Part shown: positions 15,951-25,007 of the stretch, piece by piece
Position numbering within the stretch: the stretch's first letter is position 1
Layout: each line of letters starts with the position of its first letter
Assembly: GCF_020880415.1 (NCBI RefSeq)
Contig: NZ_JAJIUJ010000053.1
Location: forward strand, 1-64,000
DNA: 64,000 nt
From: Xanthomonas euvesicatoria pv. euvesicatoria
GTDB lineage: Bacteria > Pseudomonadota > Gammaproteobacteria > Xanthomonadales > Xanthomonadaceae
Direction: 5' to 3'
Made by a program: the position numbers and the translations under genes
Notes under the pieces: generated by a model
Seen by the model: only the letters and a program-made list of their open reading frames with translations
What the model was told of the DNA's origin: nothing
Database searches by the model: none

Positions 15951-17891
15951 GTGGCGATATACCATTGTGAGATAAATAGCATAAGCCGAGCGAAGGGCCA
16001 CAGTGCCACCGCCGCTGCCGCTTATCGTGCCGGTATTCGCATAGAGGACGACCGTTTGGGAGTAATCCAGGACTACACAAAACGAAGTGGTGTCGCCTCC
16101 TTTGAAATCCTTGCCCCATCTGGGTCTCCCGCTTGGATCTTTGATCCGTCGCGATTGTGGAACGCGGCCGAAGCCGCTGAAACCCGTAGCAATGCAAGAG
16201 TTGCACGGGAGATGGAAATTGCTTTGCCGTGTGAGTTGACCGAACTGCAACGTGAAGAACTGGCGCGTGATATTGGGCGGCAACTGGTTGATCGATATAA
16301 CGCAGCCGTACAGATTGCGATCCATACACCGGACAAACACGGTGACCAGCGTAACCACCACGCTCATATTTTGTTTACATCACGGCAAGTGGGTGCCGCC
16401 GGCCTTAACGATTACGCGGCTAAAGTGTTTGACGACTTCAAGCAAGGGCCTAAAGAGGTGCTGTATTGGCGTGAGCAGGTCGCCAGCATAACCAATGAGC
16501 ACCTTAAGAACGCAGGTCATGATGTACGTGTTGACCACCGCACTCTTGAAGCGCAGGCAATGGATGCTGCCAAGCGTGGCGATGTGAAGCAGGCGCGCGA
16601 ACTGGACCGCTTGCCTACAGTGAAGGAAGGCTGCGCCCCAGCACGACGCCGACATGCACGCATTCGCAACGCAAAAATCCGCGAAGAGAATGAAGTTAGG
16701 CAGCGGGAGTGGGACCAAATGGAAATACAGGCGAACAACGAAGCGCGGCTGATGCCCGCGCACCATGATCGAAAACCAGGAGAAAATAATAATGAAGATG
16801 GAGCAAGAACCGTTGCCCGATCCCGAGCACGAAGAAGCCGAAAAGGTCCGGCACCTCTCACCAGTGATTCGGTCAATACTGATCGATTGCGAGTTGACGG
16901 ATCTGGCCGAAAGCCTGTGCTTTCAGTGTCGCCAAGCCACCGTGTTGCAGTTGTCCAGTCCCGATGGAGTCCAGAACGCGGCCGTCATTCACTGCGCAGC
17001 ACTTTCGAGGGACATTCAGGTGACGGTGGCACGCTGCACTTCACATCTTCCACAGTCATCCGAGGCAGTTCACTGACTAAAATATCTACTGTTCGAGCGT
17101 TAGGGGCGGTAGCCAAACCCGCTTTCGATCCATCGCAGCCCGCGCGCGTAGCGCGTGGAACGGTGGCCCCAAAGGGGGCGCTAAAAATCTTCAGTTCCGC
17201 ACCTAGCGGAGGGGGCGGCAATGCTCGGATTTCTGTCACTGGAAGTGAGTACGACCGCAGGATGATGCAGTCGGATCAAGAACGCTTGGACATGGAAGCC
17301 GATGCGGCACGGCAAGGGCGACAACGGGATGCGGAAGTTAAAGCATTATTGGAGTCGTTGACTGCTTTGGAGGCAATGCATTGGCGCGACCAGAGCCGCC
17401 GAATCGCGGAGGCGCGTGCTTGGCTCTCCACGTACGAACACGAGGAGCAGCAACGGTTCGCTGAGCGTGAGAGGCGCAAACGTGTGAGAGATACGGAATG
17501 GGCACGGCTGCAAGAGTGGAAGCAAACCAATCCCGAGCCGTGGAAATTTTTCCCAAAACACAAGCATTGGGTTTCCGCATTGGAAGAACGTACGAAGCCA
17601 CTACGAACGGCAGACATAGATTATAAGTTGGCTAAGACCAATGCCGACTTGCCAGCCTTGCAGAAGTTGGGACGCGAACGCATCAAAATGCAAAGACAGT
17701 TGGCACGGGCCACCACAGCCCGTCAGGCCATTGCCATGCTTCCCAGCGAACATGAGGAACAAATCACTTTACCCATTGCACCGCCACCGCCCATCATGGA
17801 GCCGCAGCGCGATACACTCAAAGTTGCGCGCAGCCGTTGGGCAAGATTTCCAGTTCTAAATCCGCCGGGCTACAAAAGGCCCGTCGGTTGA
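15951..17891 (+). CDS. mobA: MobA/MobL-family relaxase
   Basis: A 646-residue nicking enzyme for DNA transfer. The GTG start (ribosome site gcggag 8-13 bases upstream) gives the family N-terminus (M)AIYHCEINSISRAKGHSATA, with Tyr25 in AAAAYRAG, the position of the RSF1010 catalytic tyrosine. The metal-binding histidines are in NHHAHILFTSR (H136, H137, H139). After about residue 270 the protein is charged and helical, with a poorly conserved middle. A longer frame back to 15840 would add a hydrophobic run across the oriT and is rejected. A second gene appears nested in another frame at 16792-17076. Confidence 0.9.
   Translation: MAIYHCEINSISRAKGHSATAAAAYRAGIRIEDDRLGVIQDYTKRSGVASFEILAPSGSPAWIFDPSRLWNAAEAAETRSNARVAREMEIALPCELTELQREELARDIGRQLVDRYNAAVQIAIHTPDKHGDQRNHHAHILFTSRQVGAAGLNDYAAKVFDDFKQGPKEVLYWREQVASITNEHLKNAGHDVRVDHRTLEAQAMDAAKRGDVKQARELDRLPTVKEGCAPARRRHARIRNAKIREENEVRQREWDQMEIQANNEARLMPAHHDRKPGENNNEDGARTVARSRARRSRKGPAPLTSDSVNTDRLRVDGSGRKPVLSVSPSHRVAVVQSRWSPERGRHSLRSTFEGHSGDGGTLHFTSSTVIRGSSLTKISTVRALGAVAKPAFDPSQPARVARGTVAPKGALKIFSSAPSGGGGNARISVTGSEYDRRMMQSDQERLDMEADAARQGRQRDAEVKALLESLTALEAMHWRDQSRRIAEARAWLSTYEHEEQQRFAERERRKRVRDTEWARLQEWKQTNPEPWKFFPKHKHWVSALEERTKPLRTADIDYKLAKTNADLPALQKLGRERIKMQRQLARATTARQAIAMLPSEHEEQITLPIAPPPPIMEPQRDTLKVARSRWARFPVLNPPGYKRPVG
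16792..17076 (+). CDS. Probable gene nested inside mobA in another frame
   Basis: A 94-residue frame beginning MKMEQEPLPDPEHEEAEKV, preceded by an excellent ribosome site (ccaggag, spacing about 9). The product looks protein-like (SPVIRSILIDCELTDLAESL, then a paired FQCRQ segment), while the mobA frame over the same bases is low-complexity Ser/Arg-rich, as expected where a second frame is under selection. RSF1010 mobB also overlaps mobA in a different frame, so a relaxosome helper is a fair guess. No domain was recognised. Confidence 0.6.
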   Translation: MKMEQEPLPDPEHEEAEKVRHLSPVIRSILIDCELTDLAESLCFQCRQATVLQLSSPDGVQNAAVIHCAALSRDIQVTVARCTSHLPQSSEAVH

Positions 17892-17906
17892 ATAGGCTCG
17901 CCAACT

Positions 17907-19388
17907 TCACAAGTGCCTTTTTAATTTTTTAATATTTAATACACCTTGCTGCTCCCAGCACAATGCCGGGTGACACTGTTTCGACAACTGTTCATAGGCG
18001 TTTTGACTATAATTTAAACTGTGCGCCGTATCCAAGGTACTGGGCTTTTCGCTTTGTTCGTGTCCTACGTACCGTTCGCGCCAGCCCTGAGAAACGCCAT
18101 GTCGTGTCATCTGCGTGATCACAGTGTCGCGAAATGAATGCAGTCCCATTTGCCCCATCCTCGGCTTGATGCCTCGCCGCGCAATATAGCGAATAAAAGC
18201 ACGTTGTGGGGCACCGGCTGGCCCGTTGTTCGCGGCCTGCGTCAGATCTGGAAAAAAATACTGTTCCTTTGCAATTTTTAGTCGCTCCACACGCTCTAGA
18301 ATCCCTAGTTCAATCAAATCCGGGTGGATTGGAACTTTGCGTTCGCTGGCTTCGCTTTTCGTGCTTTTGTACTCTCCCAACAGATTGAAGTCGAACACCC
18401 ACACTCCTTCTTCCTGCACGATATCAGCCACTTCCATTTTCGCAATTTCGTTGCTGCGAGCACCTGTGTACACACAAATTAAGGCTACCCAGCGGTCGCG
18501 CTCATTGCCCAAGTCGTGGAAATGGTTGAAATCGAAAATATTCTTCAACTGCTCAATATTGAATGGCTCCGATCCAAGCGCTGCCGCTTTTCGCTTTTCC
18601 TTTTTAGTGATCGTAATGTGACCGTGAGCAGGGTTTCTTCCATCTTCGAAGTACCCTGATGCCATCGCCCATTTGAAAAATCCCGCGAGCCAAATTTGCG
18701 TGCTATTGACCGTACTGCGTTGCAATCCCTTTGTTAGTTCCTGTTCGAGGAATGTCGCAATTTGATGGCGTTGAATTGCGTACACAAACGAGCGGGGTCT
18801 GATGTAAGCCGTAAACTCATCGATGGTCTTGACCACACGACCGAACGTCTTTGCTTTACCTAGCCGCTTGCGTGCGACTTCAATATATTTTTCTCTAGCG
18901 ATGGCGATGGTAATCGCCTTCACTCCCGGGGGTGCGCCAAGTACAGCCGAGACAGGAGGCAACGTAGCAGGCGCAAGCGTCGATGGAGCCGATTGTGTCC
19001 GTGCCTGTTCATTTAGCTGCAACAGCATTGGGAGTGCCGCAGCCAAATTGTCGGCGTCCGCTTGCGTTCCGTCCGTTTCAACACGCAGCCCACCGTTGGA
19101 ACTGACCTCCAAGGTGTAATCACGTGTCTGATCCTCTCCAAACGCTGTCTGCGCGCTTTTGAGAAGGTCTTCTAATGATTTGGTCACACCACCCCCATCA
19201 ATCTGCATGAACGCTTGTTGATAGCGTACAGCCAGATACAGCGCCTTGACTTGTGCAAGACGTGGATCGGTTGTGTGCAAAGCATGCTTGATGACCTTAC
19301 GGCGCAGAGTATTGCGCAGGCGCAAGGGAACAATAATACGAAAGGAAAAGCCGCCAGAACGGCGAACAAGGTAGGTCGGTAAGCGCAC
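17907..19388 (-). CDS. Tyrosine-recombinase integrase of the mobile element
   Basis: A 493-residue site-specific recombinase. The N-terminal part (YLVRRSGGFSFRIIVPLRLR, TTDPRLAQVKA) is of the DUF6538 type common in proteobacterial island integrases. The middle is a SAM-like core-binding domain (IDEFTAYIRPRSFVYAIQRH). The catalytic domain shows Arg in YTGARSNEIAKM, the HxxR box in LHSFRDTVI, His in YVGHEQS and a terminal Tyr in NYSQNAYEQL. It lies 89 bp from the tRNA-Ser 3' end, the expected position for an integrase acting at that att site. Confidence 0.93.
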   Translation of the reverse strand: MRLPTYLVRRSGGFSFRIIVPLRLRNTLRRKVIKHALHTTDPRLAQVKALYLAVRYQQAFMQIDGGGVTKSLEDLLKSAQTAFGEDQTRDYTLEVSSNGGLRVETDGTQADADNLAAALPMLLQLNEQARTQSAPSTLAPATLPPVSAVLGAPPGVKAITIAIAREKYIEVARKRLGKAKTFGRVVKTIDEFTAYIRPRSFVYAIQRHQIATFLEQELTKGLQRSTVNSTQIWLAGFFKWAMASGYFEDGRNPAHGHITITKKEKRKAAALGSEPFNIEQLKNIFDFNHFHDLGNERDRWVALICVYTGARSNEIAKMEVADIVQEEGVWVFDFNLLGEYKSTKSEASERKVPIHPDLIELGILERVERLKIAKEQYFFPDLTQAANNGPAGAPQRAFIRYIARRGIKPRMGQMGLHSFRDTVITQMTRHGVSQGWRERYVGHEQSEKPSTLDTAHSLNYSQNAYEQLSKQCHPALCWEQQGVLNIKKLKRHL

Positions 19389-19476
19389 AAGTGTCCCAAC
19401 GTTGTCCCGTTGAGTGTCCTCGGCGCTCGTTCCTTGTTGCGTGTAAGTTGCTGTTCTACAACAACTTATCTGAAAG

Positions 19477-19493
19477 TGGCGGAGAGGGGGGGA
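19477..19493. repeat. Right attachment-site repeat, within tRNA-Ser 3' end
   Basis: Identical to 9936-9952 over 17 bases. It makes up the CCA, discriminator and 3' acceptor/T-arm edge of the tRNA, so integration left the tRNA complete. Confidence 0.85.
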
Positions 19494-19567
19494 TTCGAAC
19501 CCCCGAGGCGCTATAAACGCCTGCCTGATTTCGAGTCAGGTACATTCAACCGCTCTGCCACCTCTCC
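19477..19567 (-). tRNA. tRNA-Ser(CGA)
   Basis: A 91-nt class II tRNA with encoded CCA. Acceptor stem GGAGAGG pairs with CCTCTCC; the anticodon arm CTGACTCGAAATCAG gives anticodon CGA; there is a long variable arm, and the T-loop is GGTTCGAATCC. Its 3' end is the insertion site of the mobile element. Confidence 0.96.
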
Positions 19568-19764
19568 AGATGGTCCCCAGTGTCCTGGGGCCGTGCATCA
19601 TACGGGCACATGGCCCGCGCCACAAGCGGCCCGGGCCGGCGCAGGCAGGGCCAGGCGCGCGTCCAGGCGTGAACCGGTGCTGCGGCACCCGTGCGTGGCG
19701 TGTTGCCGCTAACCGGCCGGGCCGCGATGATGGTGGCGCATCTTCTCCTTGGCGACCCGGCCCC

Positions 19765-20469
19765 ATGCTCGAATTCGGACACCTCACCCATGTCGGCCTG
19801 CGCCGTGACCTCAACGAGGACACCTACTACGGCGACAGTGAGCTGGGATTGTGGCTGGTCGCCGACGGCATGGGGGGGCATGCCTGCGGGGAAGTGGCCA
19901 GCGCACTGGCCCGCGAGACCATCGTGCGGGAGATCCGCGCCGGTACCCCGCTGGCGCAGGCGGTACGCATCGCCGACGAAGAGATCATCAAGACCTCGCG
20001 CCGCTGCAACGACACCTTGCCGATGGGCACCACCGTGGTCGCCGCGCGCGTACTCGGCCAGCGTTTCGAAGTGGCCTGGGTTGGCGACAGCCGCGCCTAC
20101 CTGTGGCGCGATGGCCGGCTGGCGCAGCTGAGCCAGGACCACAGCTATGTGCAGGAGCTCATCGCCCAGGGCACGCTGACCAGCGAGCAGGCACGCGCGC
20201 ACCCGCATCGCAACGTGGTGACCCAGGCACTCGGCGTGACCGACCCGGCACATCTGAATGTCGCCATCATGCAAGGCGAACTCAAATCCGGCATGCAGCT
20301 GTTGCTGTGCAGCGACGGCCTGACCGAAGAGGTGGACGATGCCGCCATCGCGGCCACGTTGTCGCAGGCCGATTGCAGCGCGCAGGAATGCGTGGAATGC
20401 CTGGTCGCCGCCGCACTGGATGGCGGCGGTTCGGACAACATCACCGCGATCCTGGTGCGCAGTTACTGA
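19765..20469 (+). CDS. PP2C-type serine/threonine protein phosphatase
   Basis: A 234-residue metal-dependent phosphatase. PP2C motifs in order: GLRRDLNEDTYY (metal Asp), WLVADGMGGHACGEVAS, GTTVVAARVLGQRFEVAWVGDSRAYLW, LLLCSDGLTEEVDD and GGGSDNITAILV. ATG 19765 starts directly before the domain; upstream in-frame codons run into the tRNA promoter. No kinase gene adjoins it here. It converges on dnaQ. Confidence 0.92.
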   Translation: MLEFGHLTHVGLRRDLNEDTYYGDSELGLWLVADGMGGHACGEVASALARETIVREIRAGTPLAQAVRIADEEIIKTSRRCNDTLPMGTTVVAARVLGQRFEVAWVGDSRAYLWRDGRLAQLSQDHSYVQELIAQGTLTSEQARAHPHRNVVTQALGVTDPAHLNVAIMQGELKSGMQLLLCSDGLTEEVDDAAIAATLSQADCSAQECVECLVAAALDGGGSDNITAILVRSY

Positions 20470-20510
20470 TGTAGCGCCGCGCGCGAGCAAAATACCTCAG
20501 GCAAGACGCC

Positions 20511-21245
20511 TCACCCGGCGACCGCAATCTCCTCGACCGGCGGATCCCACAACGCACGCCCTGCCTTCTTGCGCAGCTGCGCCAAGCGTGCCTCGTGGGC
20601 CTGCAATTCGGAAGCGGTCACCGCAATGCGCGGACGCGGCAACAGCAGCGCCGGGTCGAACGCAATCACGCCGCTCGCCGCATCGGTCTGCTGACCGGCG
20701 TCGGCACTGGCAAACCCGATTTCCTCCTGGCCGGAGGTCAGCGCGATATACACATCGGCCAGGATCTGGGCATCGAGCAACGCGCCGTGCAGTTGGCGAT
20801 GCGAGTTGTCCACGCCCAGACGCTTGCACAAGGCATCCAGGGAATTGCGCTGCCCCGGATAGCGCTCGCGCGCCATCATCAAGGTATCGACCACCGTGGC
20901 GCGCTCGACGATGCGCCCGTAGTGATCGCCCAGCAGCGCCAGTTCGTTGTCCAGAAACCCCAGGTCGAACGCAGCGTTGTGGATGATCAGTTCCGCGCCG
21001 TCGATATAGGCGAGAAACTCATCCACCACCTCGCCGAACAGCGGTTTATCGGCCAGAAATTCCAGGGTCAGCCCGGTCACCTCCTGCGCGCCCGGCTCGA
21101 AGTCGCAGTCCGGCTTCAGGTAACGATGGAAATTGTTGCCGCTTGGGCGCCGCTCCAGCAGCTCCACCGCGCCGATTTCGACGACGCGGTTGCCCTTGCG
21201 CCATTCCAGGCCGGTGGTTTCGGTATCGAGAATGATCTGACGCAT
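20511..21245 (-). CDS. dnaQ: DNA polymerase III epsilon subunit (3'-5' proofreading exonuclease)
   Basis: 244 residues. Exonuclease motifs: Exo I DTETTGLEWRKGNRVVEIGAVE, Exo II HNAAFDLGFLDNEL, Exo III HGALLDAQILADVY (DEDDh type). The C-terminal tail (LQAHEARLAQLRKKAGRALW) is the region that contacts the alpha subunit. It lies 8 bp after rnhA, as in many proteobacteria, although here both genes run in the same direction. Confidence 0.95.
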   Translation of the reverse strand: MRQIILDTETTGLEWRKGNRVVEIGAVELLERRPSGNNFHRYLKPDCDFEPGAQEVTGLTLEFLADKPLFGEVVDEFLAYIDGAELIIHNAAFDLGFLDNELALLGDHYGRIVERATVVDTLMMARERYPGQRNSLDALCKRLGVDNSHRQLHGALLDAQILADVYIALTSGQEEIGFASADAGQQTDAASGVIAFDPALLLPRPRIAVTASELQAHEARLAQLRKKAGRALWDPPVEEIAVAG

Positions 21246-21253
21246 GTGTCCTC

Positions 21254-21706
21254 TTACGATGTCGCAAGACCATCGCGCTGGGCGATGGCCTGATTGCGGG
21301 CGAGCACGTCGACGCGCTCGTTGTCCGGGTCGCCATTGTGGCCTTTCACCCAACGCCAATCGATGCGATGGCGCTGCGTGGCCGCGTGCAACCGCTCCCA
21401 CAACTCGCGATTTTTGACCGGATCGCCACCGGCGGTCTTCCAGTTGCGTCGCACCCACCCCGGCATCCATTCGGTGATGCCCTGGCGTACGTACTGCGAA
21501 TCGGTATGCAACACGATCTGGCACGGCTCGGTCAGCGTTTCCAGCGCCATGATCGCCGCCATCAATTCCATGCGGTTGTTCGTCGATACCGCCTCGCCGC
21601 CGGCCAGCTCCTTTTCGCGGCCGTTGTAACGCAGCAAGGCCGCCCAGCCGCCCGGGCCGGGGTTGCCGAGGCAGGAGCCATCGGTATGCACTTCAATGAA
21701 TTTCAT
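21254..21706 (-). CDS. rnhA: Ribonuclease HI
   Basis: 150 residues; it degrades RNA in RNA-DNA hybrids. Catalytic residues are visible in [14 protein letters not shown] (Asp), [10 protein letters not shown] (Glu), HTDSQYV (Asp) and [11 protein letters not shown] (Asp), with the basic handle [18 protein letters not shown]. It sits in the order methyltransferase, rnhA, dnaQ with short gaps, probably one transcript. Confidence 0.96.
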   Translation of the reverse strand: MKFIEVHTDGSCLGNPGPGGWAALLRYNGREKELAGGEAVSTNNRMELMAAIMALETLTEPCQIVLHTDSQYVRQGITEWMPGWVRRNWKTAGGDPVKNRELWERLHAATQRHRIDWRWVKGHNGDPDNERVDVLARNQAIAQRDGLATS

Positions 21707-21733
21707 CAGGTTCCAGAGTTGAACGTAAACAGG

Positions 21734-22390
21734 TCAGATCGTGGCCACCGGCTGTGGCCAGCGGGCAGGCAGGGCGATCGGCGTCGGCCCGATCGCCGCG
21801 GCAGCACGCTTTTCCACTTCCAGCAGATACACCGCGCGCCAGGGTGCCCGGCCGGGGTCGGTGGACTCGCCGCTGGGGCGCCAGATCGGCCCCAGGTAGC
21901 GCTCGGCCTGCACGCTGTGCAGACCGGCACGCTGGGCCAGGAGGCGCCAGCGATCCGGGCGCAACGCGACCGGCCCGCGCCGCGCCCAGCGGAAGCGGTA
22001 GGGGCTCATCGGATTGAGCGTGAACAGCCACAGACGGCCGCCGGGCATCAGCAGACGCTCGCATTCGGCCAGAAAGTCCGCTGCCCCGCCAACCACCGCA
22101 TGTTGCGTCACGATCGCCTGCAGGCTCTCGGTCGGCAGCGGAAACGGTAGCGCGCAGCGTGCGTCGCCGGCAAAGCGGCCGGCACTGCGATGCAGGCGCA
22201 AACCGCGCCCTTGCAGCAACTCGCGCGCAGGCATGTCGGCGGTCGGCGTCAGCCACAACCACGGCTGCGACGGCCGTGTCTGTAGCGCTTCCAACGCCAG
22301 ACGACGCTCCAGTTGAAGCAGGCCGCGCCCCGCGCCGGTTTCAAACCAGGATGAGACGCCAGCTTGACGTGAGAATGGCGGGGCAGGCAT
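21734..22390 (-). CDS. SAM-dependent methyltransferase (class I), substrate unknown
   Basis: A 218-residue protein starting MPAPPFSRQAGVSSWFETGAG. Rossmann features are weak at the SAM loop (LWLTPTADMPA); the central HAVVGGAADFLAECERLLMPGGRLWLFTLNPMSPYRFRW matches the post-motif region of methyltransferases encoded upstream of rnhA in related bacteria. The start at 22390 is only 13 bp from the divergent gloB start, so the two share a promoter region. Confidence 0.78.
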   Translation of the reverse strand: MPAPPFSRQAGVSSWFETGAGRGLLQLERRLALEALQTRPSQPWLWLTPTADMPARELLQGRGLRLHRSAGRFAGDARCALPFPLPTESLQAIVTQHAVVGGAADFLAECERLLMPGGRLWLFTLNPMSPYRFRWARRGPVALRPDRWRLLAQRAGLHSVQAERYLGPIWRPSGESTDPGRAPWRAVYLLEVEKRAAAAIGPTPIALPARWPQPVATI

Positions 22391-22402
22391 GGTCCCAATT
22401 CT

Positions 22403-23170
22403 ATGCGACTGATCGCCCTGCCCGCATTCGACGACAACTACATCTGGGCGCTGATCGCTGCAGATGGCCGCGCCATCATTGTCGACCCCGGTCAGGCCGA
22501 GCCGGTCCTGGCTGCCGCGCAGCACCAGGGCCTGGTGCCGAGCGCCGTCCTGCTCACCCACCATCACGGCGACCATATCGGCGGCGTTGCCGAGCTCCAG
22601 CAGCGCTGGCCGGACCTGGAGTTGTTCGGCCCGGCCGACGAACGCATCCCGGCGGACGCGCATCAGGTAGGCCACGGCGAGCGCTTGCGCCTGCTCGATG
22701 TCGAGTTCCAGGTGCTCCAGGTGCCCGGCCACACCCGCAGCCACATCGCTTTCGTCGCTGACGGCTACCTGTTCAGCGGTGATACCCTGTTCAGCCTAGG
22801 CTGTGGGCGGATGTTCGAAGGTACCGCTCCCCAGATGTTCGACTCGTTGCAGCGCCTGGCCTCCCTGCCTGGCGAAACGCTTGTGTGTTGCGGCCACGAA
22901 TACACCTTGGCCAATGCGGCCTTCGCGCTGCACGTCGATCCCACCAACGCTGCCTTGCAGCGCCGTCAACAGGAAGCCCAGGCCATGCGTCATGCAGCCC
23001 GTCCTACCCTGCCGATTTCGCTCAAGAGTGAACTGGCCACCAATCCGTTCTTACGCACCGGCCGCCCCGAGATCCGCGCTGCAGTGGCACCGCGCGCAGC
23101 CGGCGAGCTTTCCTCTGAAGTCGATGTTTTCGCCGAACTTCGGCGCTGGAAAGACGAATTTCGCTCATGA
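22403..23170 (+). CDS. gloB: Hydroxyacylglutathione hydrolase (glyoxalase II)
   Basis: It hydrolyses S-lactoylglutathione in methylglyoxal detoxification. 255 residues; the start MRLIALPAFDDNYIW and the metal site THHHGDHIGG are diagnostic, followed by VPGHTRSHIAF, FSGDTLFSLGCGRMFEG and CGHEYTLANAAFA; the glutathione-binding C-terminus is present. Its stop overlaps the mltD start (ATGA). Confidence 0.95.
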   Translation: MRLIALPAFDDNYIWALIAADGRAIIVDPGQAEPVLAAAQHQGLVPSAVLLTHHHGDHIGGVAELQQRWPDLELFGPADERIPADAHQVGHGERLRLLDVEFQVLQVPGHTRSHIAFVADGYLFSGDTLFSLGCGRMFEGTAPQMFDSLQRLASLPGETLVCCGHEYTLANAAFALHVDPTNAALQRRQQEAQAMRHAARPTLPISLKSELATNPFLRTGRPEIRAAVAPRAAGELSSEVDVFAELRRWKDEFRS

Positions 23171-24345
23171 GGCGCCTGGTTTTGACAGTGCTGGCCGCCT
23201 GTTCGGCCATCGCACCGGCATCCGCATCGCCCAACGACGCAAGCTCCGCCCCCGCCAGTAGCCAGGTCGCGCAAGCCAGCGCGCCAAGCCTCCGCAACGG
23301 GCGCGAGATTTTTTCGGCCTTCCTCGACGGTCGTGCCGACCCGGGCTGCGACAGCGCCCATAGCGATGCCCGCTGGGAACAGCATTTTTCGCGCGCCCCG
23401 GCACGTCTGGCAGACGATGCGCAGGATGTCCTGCCGTTATTCGGTTATGTCGTCGACGAGTTGCGCAAGGCCGACATGCCGACCGAATTTGCGCTGATCC
23501 CGTTCGTTGAAAGCGGCTATCGCCCCGGGGCCCGCAACGGCAGCGGCCCTGCCGGCCTGTGGCAGTTCATCGCGACCACCGCGCGCAACCACCAGGTGCC
23601 GGTCGGTGCGCAATATGACGGACGCCTGTCGGCAGTGGACTCCACCACTGCGGCGGTGCGCTATCTCAAAACCCTTTACGGCATGTTCGGCGGAGACTGG
23701 CGCCTGGCCCTGATGGCCTACAACGCCGGCGAGTACCGCGTGCTGCAGGCAATGCGCAGCGCCGGGATGAACGCGCAAAACGCACGCCCCTCCGAATTGC
23801 CGGGCATGTCCAAGGTCACCTACGACTATGTGGAGAAACTGCACGCACTTGCCTGCGTGCTGGATCACGCGCAACAGCAGGGCAACCTGCTGACGTCGCT
23901 GGATCGCCAGGTGCCCGTCCTCACCGAACATGCGTTGCCGGCAGGCACCAGCCTCAACGCCTGGGCCGGACAGCGCGCGATCGAGCCGCAACTGCTCGCG
24001 CGCCTGAATCCCGCCCTCGCTGGCGCACGCGCTGCGCCGCGCGGCGTGCACGTGCTTGCGCCGCTTGCGCCGCCGCAGCCCGGTGCAAATAGCGCCATGG
24101 TCGCCTCTGCCGAGGTGGGAACTGGCGCCGCCAGCAGCACCCCCGCACCGACCGCCGTTGCCTCTGCAGCCAGCAAAGCGTCGACCTCGCCAGCACGTAC
24201 CCACACCGTGCGCAATGGCGAATCGGCCTGGGCGATCGCGCGCCGCTATGGCATCACCGTGACGACGCTGCTCGCCACCAACGGCCTGGACAAAAGCGCC
24301 ATTCTGAAGCCTGGCATGGTGCTGTCGTTCGACGACTCGCCCTAA
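23167..24345 (+). CDS. mltD: Membrane-bound lytic murein transglycosylase D-like
   Basis: 392 residues with a signal peptide (MRRLVLTVLAACSAIAPASA). The lytic transglycosylase domain at about residues 95-215 has the catalytic Glu in LIPFVESGYRPGARNGSGPAGLWQF and the later ALMAYNAGEYRVLQAM. A Pro/Ala-rich linker leads to one C-terminal LysM domain (HTVRNGESAWAIARRYGI) that binds peptidoglycan. E. coli MltD has two LysM repeats; here only one is clear. It is coupled to gloB by overlapping start and stop. Confidence 0.9.
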   Translation: MRRLVLTVLAACSAIAPASASPNDASSAPASSQVAQASAPSLRNGREIFSAFLDGRADPGCDSAHSDARWEQHFSRAPARLADDAQDVLPLFGYVVDELRKADMPTEFALIPFVESGYRPGARNGSGPAGLWQFIATTARNHQVPVGAQYDGRLSAVDSTTAAVRYLKTLYGMFGGDWRLALMAYNAGEYRVLQAMRSAGMNAQNARPSELPGMSKVTYDYVEKLHALACVLDHAQQQGNLLTSLDRQVPVLTEHALPAGTSLNAWAGQRAIEPQLLARLNPALAGARAAPRGVHVLAPLAPPQPGANSAMVASAEVGTGAASSTPAPTAVASAASKASTSPARTHTVRNGESAWAIARRYGITVTTLLATNGLDKSAILKPGMVLSFDDSP

Positions 24346-24395
24346 AGTGACGCGCCAAGGTGCGACGCACCTTGGACGTTGTCGTGGGCACAGGC

Positions 24396-24436
<41 letters not shown>

Positions 24437-24961
24437 CATGATCGCGCCGATCCTGAATTTCGCTCACCAACCCAGCCTTCTCGTCAGGCCGCTTCGGTCG
24501 CGAAAGATGGATCTTGAGCGTTGCCGGGGTGCAAAGGCACAGTTAGCGCCTGCTGCGCGTCGCGCCGGGGAACCGACTTGGCGCTGTACGTGCGAGCCGA
24601 ACTCCGGCAAAACTCGAAGCTTGCAGGCCTCCCTGCAATGCGCGCCACGACGTTAGCCGTGCTCCCCGGCGAGTCAATACGCCGAGCCATTCAGCTGACC
24701 CGGCCACCGGAGATCATCAGCGGGACACCTGGCATGTCTGTCAGGAGCGCTCCCGGCGCGCGCCGTCGCCCAATCGAGCGTCAGCGACGACTGCCAGATC
24801 GTCAGGCGACTAGCCGACAACCGGCGATTGGCGCCCAGGAATCGCAGCTCCCGGCAGCCATGCAGCGCGCAGACACCGCCGGCAAATCGATATGCGCCGC
24901 GGAAGATCGACGGCGACTGCGCGCCAGCCGGCCGGTGTTCTCCACGCCAAACGCCCAAAGA
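24437..24961. other. Gene-free stretch between mltD and ppiD
   Basis: Short open frames are present on both strands, but none has a ribosome site, a recognisable product or codon use like the neighbours. No RNA gene was recognised. Confidence 0.4.
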
Positions 24962-24985
24962 AAAAGCCCGGTTGCCCGGGCTTTT
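24962..24985. terminator. Bidirectional terminator after ppiD
   Basis: The stem AAAAGCCCGG / CCGGGCTTTT around the loop TTGC has A/T runs on both sides. It lies 22 bp after the ppiD stop on the minus strand. Confidence 0.85.
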
Positions 24986-25007
24986 CTCACCAATCGATTA
25001 TCCAGCC

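Larger units (their letters stand above)
9936..19493. mobile_element. Integrative mobilizable element inserted in tRNA-Ser(CGA)
   Basis: About 9.56 kb bounded by an identical 17-bp direct repeat (tggcggagaggggggga) at 9936-9952 and 19477-19493; the right copy is the 3' end of an intact tRNA-Ser. Next to it is a tyrosine integrase. Inside are an RSF1010-like oriT, a MobA/MobL relaxase and a TraD-like accessory protein, but no type IV secretion genes, so it can be mobilised but not self-transmitted. Cargo is a BcgI-like restriction-modification pair and an exported/membrane protein pair under an XRE regulator. GC is lower than in the flanks. No replication gene was seen. Confidence 0.88.
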
